Under the pieces are notes generated by a model. The model saw nothing but the letters and a program-made list of their open reading frames with translations. It was not told where the DNA came from and ran no database searches. Both the position numbers and the translations under genes were made by a program. Below, piece after piece: positions 4,246 to 6,777 of a stretch of DNA of 6,777 nucleotides (position 1 is its first letter; each line of letters opens with the position of its first letter). Origin of the DNA: Methylococcaceae bacterium (GTDB lineage Bacteria; Pseudomonadota; Gammaproteobacteria; Methylococcales; Methylomonadaceae); contig CANNLO010000263.1 of NCBI GenBank assembly GCA_947505055.1, positions 1 through 6,777 on the forward strand. Reading direction: 5' to 3'.

Positions 4246-5579
4246 TGCAGCGGAATCGTCGCGATAATACTCATGCCTTGTTTTGGCTGAGTCTGTATGG
4301 AAAATTCGCCGCCCAGACTGTCGATTCTTTCTCTCATGCCCAATAAGCCAAAACCGGTTTTAATCTTGTCAACAGTACAGCCTTGTCCATCGTCCGATAC
4401 GTGTAGCCGTAACGTTTCTCCAGTTCTATCCCGATGTTCTATTTTCAGGCTGATGGCTGCATGAGTTGCCTGTGCATGACGGACAATATTGGTTAAGCAT
4501 TCCTGAACAACCCGGAATACCTGAATGGAGATTTTTTGTTCCAGATAATCGACTTCGTCAGGACAGTCAATGGTGAGTTTTAACGTTGGATTTCTAATCG
4601 ACCAGTGATTTAGCAGATCTTCCATGGTTGCTTTTAAACCCAGTTCGGTTAATACCAAAGGATGTAGTTGGTGCATCATGGAGCGCACCACGGTCATTAA
4701 ATGGTCGCAGATAGTGACTATGGAATCGGTGGTTTGTTTAATGTCAGACATAGCGCCGGATTGGGAGCGCCCGGCGGTCACCGCCATGACTTTAATCGCA
4801 GTCAGCGACTGCCCCAGCTCATCATGCAATTCCTGAGACAGCCGTTGCCGTTCGTCTTCCTGTATTTCCAGTGTATGCTGGGTTAAAGCCCGATTTTCCT
4901 GCCGACTTGCGTTCAGTTCGCCGGTCATGTGATTGATGGCTTTGGCGATACTGTCATATTCCTGAATGGAAAAATCGGGTAGTTTTTGGCTGTACTGTCC
5001 AGTTTCAATGGCCCTTAGCGCGTCAACAATAACGGCAATAGACTTAAGGGCCTTGCTAAAGGCAAGATTGACGGCCAAAAAGGTAAGCAGTGTCAACAGG
5101 AAAATAGAACTGAAAAAACCTATGCTTTCTTGCCAGACTTCAGTGATTTCATCCAGAGGATTGGCTTGAATAATAAGGGTGATTTGCTCGCCGTTGGCAC
5201 GGGTAATGATGTGCTCAACCTTGGGGTAGTCAACTGCAACCAGGTTGATAAACCATTTCGGCGGCTTTTCGTCATTATTGGTTTGCTGGTTTTTGTGGGC
5301 AAGGCTGATGATTTGCCCTGACGGTTCTTTCAGTTGAATGCTTAAATGCCGGGTTTGATTCAGTGAATTAAACTTCGGCAACCAGGCGGTTTCATTAAAC
5401 GGAGTTTGTGAAGCTTGCGAAAAACCGAAACTGATCAGTTGCACGGCCAGGTTGATCGATGAATCGACTTCTTTGCTTACCGCATCGCGCGCCTGCCAGA
5501 TGGCTATGGAACTACCCAGGATAAGAATGCACAGGGAGGATATTAATATTCGACTATTGATTTGGTAGCGCAGACTCAT
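4242..5579 (-). CDS. Membrane sensor histidine kinase, HisKA_3 type with MoxY-like sensor region
   Basis: A 445-residue inner-membrane kinase. Domain order: transmembrane helix about 11-29; periplasmic sensor about 30-153; transmembrane helix about 154-174 (FFSSIFLLTLLTFLAVNLAF); HAMP linker about 175-225; HisKA_3 domain with the phospho-site H252 in ERQRLSQELHDELGQ. HDELGQ also carries the D-x-x-x-Q phosphatase signature (D253, Q257). The ATPase domain is about 350-445, with N-box QECLTNIVRHA (N364), DDGQG (396-400) and GFGLLGMRER. The start MSLRYQINSRILISSL followed by RDAVSKEVDSSINLAVQLI resembles the LapD/MoxY N-terminal domain, known from MoxY of the methanol-oxidation MoxYX system. That assignment is by memory and moderate. 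The ATG at 5577-5579 has no strong Shine-Dalgarno, but no earlier start exists in frame. It forms an operon with the response regulator through the ATGA overlap. Confidence 0.95.
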   Translation of the reverse strand: MSLRYQINSRILISSLCILILGSSIAIWQARDAVSKEVDSSINLAVQLISFGFSQASQTPFNETAWLPKFNSLNQTRHLSIQLKEPSGQIISLAHKNQQTNNDEKPPKWFINLVAVDYPKVEHIITRANGEQITLIIQANPLDEITEVWQESIGFFSSIFLLTLLTFLAVNLAFSKALKSIAVIVDALRAIETGQYSQKLPDFSIQEYDSIAKAINHMTGELNASRQENRALTQHTLEIQEDERQRLSQELHDELGQSLTAIKVMAVTAGRSQSGAMSDIKQTTDSIVTICDHLMTVVRSMMHQLHPLVLTELGLKATMEDLLNHWSIRNPTLKLTIDCPDEVDYLEQKISIQVFRVVQECLTNIVRHAQATHAAISLKIEHRDRTGETLRLHVSDDGQGCTVDKIKTGFGLLGMRERIDSLGGEFSIQTQPKQGMSIIATIPLQ

Positions 5580-5894
5580 GGGTTTTAAAAACTCGACACT
5601 TGCAACATCGGATCGATGATAGGCAAAATTACACCATTATTGATTCATTAGAAAGTATTGGCTATAGGAAAAATTCATTTTTATGTATCCACTTTATTCT
5701 TTTACCAGAAAGTACTCGGTCATAGCTGTTCAGGTTTGTCGATTAGGGATTGATTTTTATACTCATTTTTCAATGCGATGAATTTCAATTATACCGTACC
5801 ACTTATACCTTGTTTTAAAGATATAACCAGGATGTTGTTATATGGATATTTTGTGGCAATATTTTATAGCTTGGCCTCATTGATTTTCCTGGCT
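5580..5894. other. Intergenic region between TonB receptor and sensor kinase genes
   Basis: These AT-rich 315 bases should hold the end of the receptor transcript and the promoter of the kinase-regulator operon. I see no strong intrinsic terminator after the receptor stop and no convincing sigma70 promoter on the minus strand. Two small symmetric elements are present: CATCG-GAT-CGATG at 5606-5618, about 27 bases before the kinase start, and the inverted repeat at 5821-5843. The gap is long enough for the kinase to have its own promoter. Confidence 0.6.
5821..5843. repeat. Inverted repeat ATATAAC-N9-GTTATAT
   Basis: Perfect 7-bp arms (5821-5827 and 5837-5843) are separated by nine bases, about 50 bases after the receptor stop and 240 bases before the kinase start on the minus strand. 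The size and symmetry suit a dimeric regulator, possibly autoregulation by the neighbouring response regulator. AT-rich content makes chance occurrence plausible. Confidence 0.35.
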
Positions 5895-6777
5895 TCAGAA
5901 CTTTAACTCAACTCCCACCCAATAACCACGCGGCGCACCAGGGCCAATAAAGGTGCTGCTAAGCCAATCATTGGAATTGTAATTCCAACCGCTGGAACCA
6001 ATCGCGCCGCGCTCGGAAGGAGAAAAAGGATTTGTTCCCAAACGTCCGGCGGTGGCATATTGGCGATCGAACAGGTTATTGACCATGCCAAATACCGAGA
6101 GTCCTTTGGTGATTTCATAGCGGGATTTCAAATTAAAAATCGCATAACCCGGCACGCTACCGGGATCCGTGTATTGACGGCCTCGGATCAGCACCCGTTC
6201 TGTACCTGCCTGATTATAACCATAGTAATACTGGTAGGCACCTTGTTGATGGTCGTTATTTTCATTGCCGCGCACGAACGATGAAGAATGTGCAATCATA
6301 TTGAGCGCCAAAGACCATTGCTGGGTGACATGGACATTCAAAGCGGCATTGATATTATGCAGCGGTATGCCGGGCATACGATCCCCTGGCTTGACTTCGA
6401 TCATACCCTGCAAGGCTTCCAATGGATGGCCGGTTGAATCGTAAAGCACTTGCCCATAATCAGCATCAGGCGACCTGACCGCAGCAGTGCTATTGTGCGG
6501 ACTGACCATGAACATGTGTGATTGGAAGGTAGCATCGGTGTAGCCGTAATTGGCGCTAAGATCCACAATACCGGCTTTGCCGGAAAAACCGAACTCTATG
6601 CCTTGTCTGCGGGTTTGGCCAATGGTATCAAAAAAACTCCGCTCTGCAGTAATACCGACCAGATAAATGTCATCCTTCAAGTCGGTTCTGTATATACCGG
6701 CATTCCAATCCCAGTCTTTAAATACCTTGCCTCGCAAGCCGAACTCGTAAGAATCGGCAAAAATTTGCGGCAGGAAA
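5895..6777 (-). CDS. TonB-dependent outer-membrane receptor, C-terminal part
   Basis: The frame is open from the right window edge (codon at 6774-6776) to a TGA at 5895-5897, giving the last 293 residues. A TTG at 6735-6737 is an internal leucine codon, not the start. The sequence alternates short hydrophobic strands and polar loops, as in a 22-strand barrel. It has receptor hallmarks: NAGIYRTDLKDDIYLV, IGQTRRQGIEFGFSG, PGIPLHNINAALNV, VNNLFDRQYATAGRLG near the end, and the terminal VGVELKF with the final Phe recognised by the BAM machinery. Such receptors import metal chelates or other scarce nutrients using TonB energy. The N-terminal TonB box and plug are outside the window. The substrate cannot be read from this part; the Tyr- and Asn-rich loop NDHQQGAYQYYYGYNQAG is a probable extracellular loop. 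It is on the same strand as the downstream kinase and regulator, 314 bases away. Confidence 0.95.
   Translation of the reverse strand, partial: FLPQIFADSYEFGLRGKVFKDWDWNAGIYRTDLKDDIYLVGITAERSFFDTIGQTRRQGIEFGFSGKAGIVDLSANYGYTDATFQSHMFMVSPHNSTAAVRSPDADYGQVLYDSTGHPLEALQGMIEVKPGDRMPGIPLHNINAALNVHVTQQWSLALNMIAHSSSFVRGNENNDHQQGAYQYYYGYNQAGTERVLIRGRQYTDPGSVPGYAIFNLKSRYEITKGLSVFGMVNNLFDRQYATAGRLGTNPFSPSERGAIGSSGWNYNSNDWLSSTFIGPGAPRGYWVGVELKF

Noticed and set aside
4624..5321. Several plus-strand ORFs of 60-70 codons inside the kinase gene
   Set aside because: All are shadows of the complete minus-strand histidine kinase, whose catalytic motifs are intact.

Overview
The window looks like a stretch of a gammaproteobacterial chromosome, most plausibly a methanotroph of the Methylococcales. 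This is inferred from the gene mix, not from a marker gene: a PEP-CTERM sorted protein, a reverse transcriptase (RT) family I associate with such genomes, a sensor kinase of the MoxY type and a TonB-dependent receptor. There is no rRNA, tRNA or CRISPR array.

The left half (1-3600) is accessory and decayed. On the minus strand, position 156 starts a reverse transcriptase that runs off the left edge. A 730-bp AT-rich spacer follows; it holds a repeated 17-bp motif and a GC-rich hairpin island. Next is a plus-strand gene for an exported PEP-CTERM protein (887-1603), ending just before a run of twelve G. Behind it lies a minus-strand wreck of the same reverse transcriptase family (about 1694-2005), readable only by switching between three frames. 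Then comes the 3' third of an aquaporin gene (2235-2459), a small ORF with a strong ribosome binding site and an amber codon (2482-2613), and a REP/BIME-like inverted repeat pair (2704-2781). The repeat replaces the start of a DUF4411 PIN-domain toxin gene (to 3267). No antitoxin gene is visible.

The right half (3601-6777) is ordered and intact, all on the minus strand. Transcription runs right to left: the C-terminal 293 residues of an outer-membrane TonB-dependent receptor, a 314-bp gap, a membrane-bound HisKA_3 sensor kinase, and a NarL/FixJ response regulator whose start overlaps the kinase stop by 4 bp. Kinase and regulator form a translationally coupled two-component system. Its N-terminal sensor region resembles the LapD/MoxY type, so it may control a C1-metabolism or metal-uptake function, possibly the neighbouring receptor. 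A perfect 17-bp hairpin at 3483-3520 may end the transcript.

The points most worth following are the two reverse transcriptase copies around the PEP-CTERM gene, the toxin gene beheaded by a REP element, and the kinase-regulator-receptor cluster.
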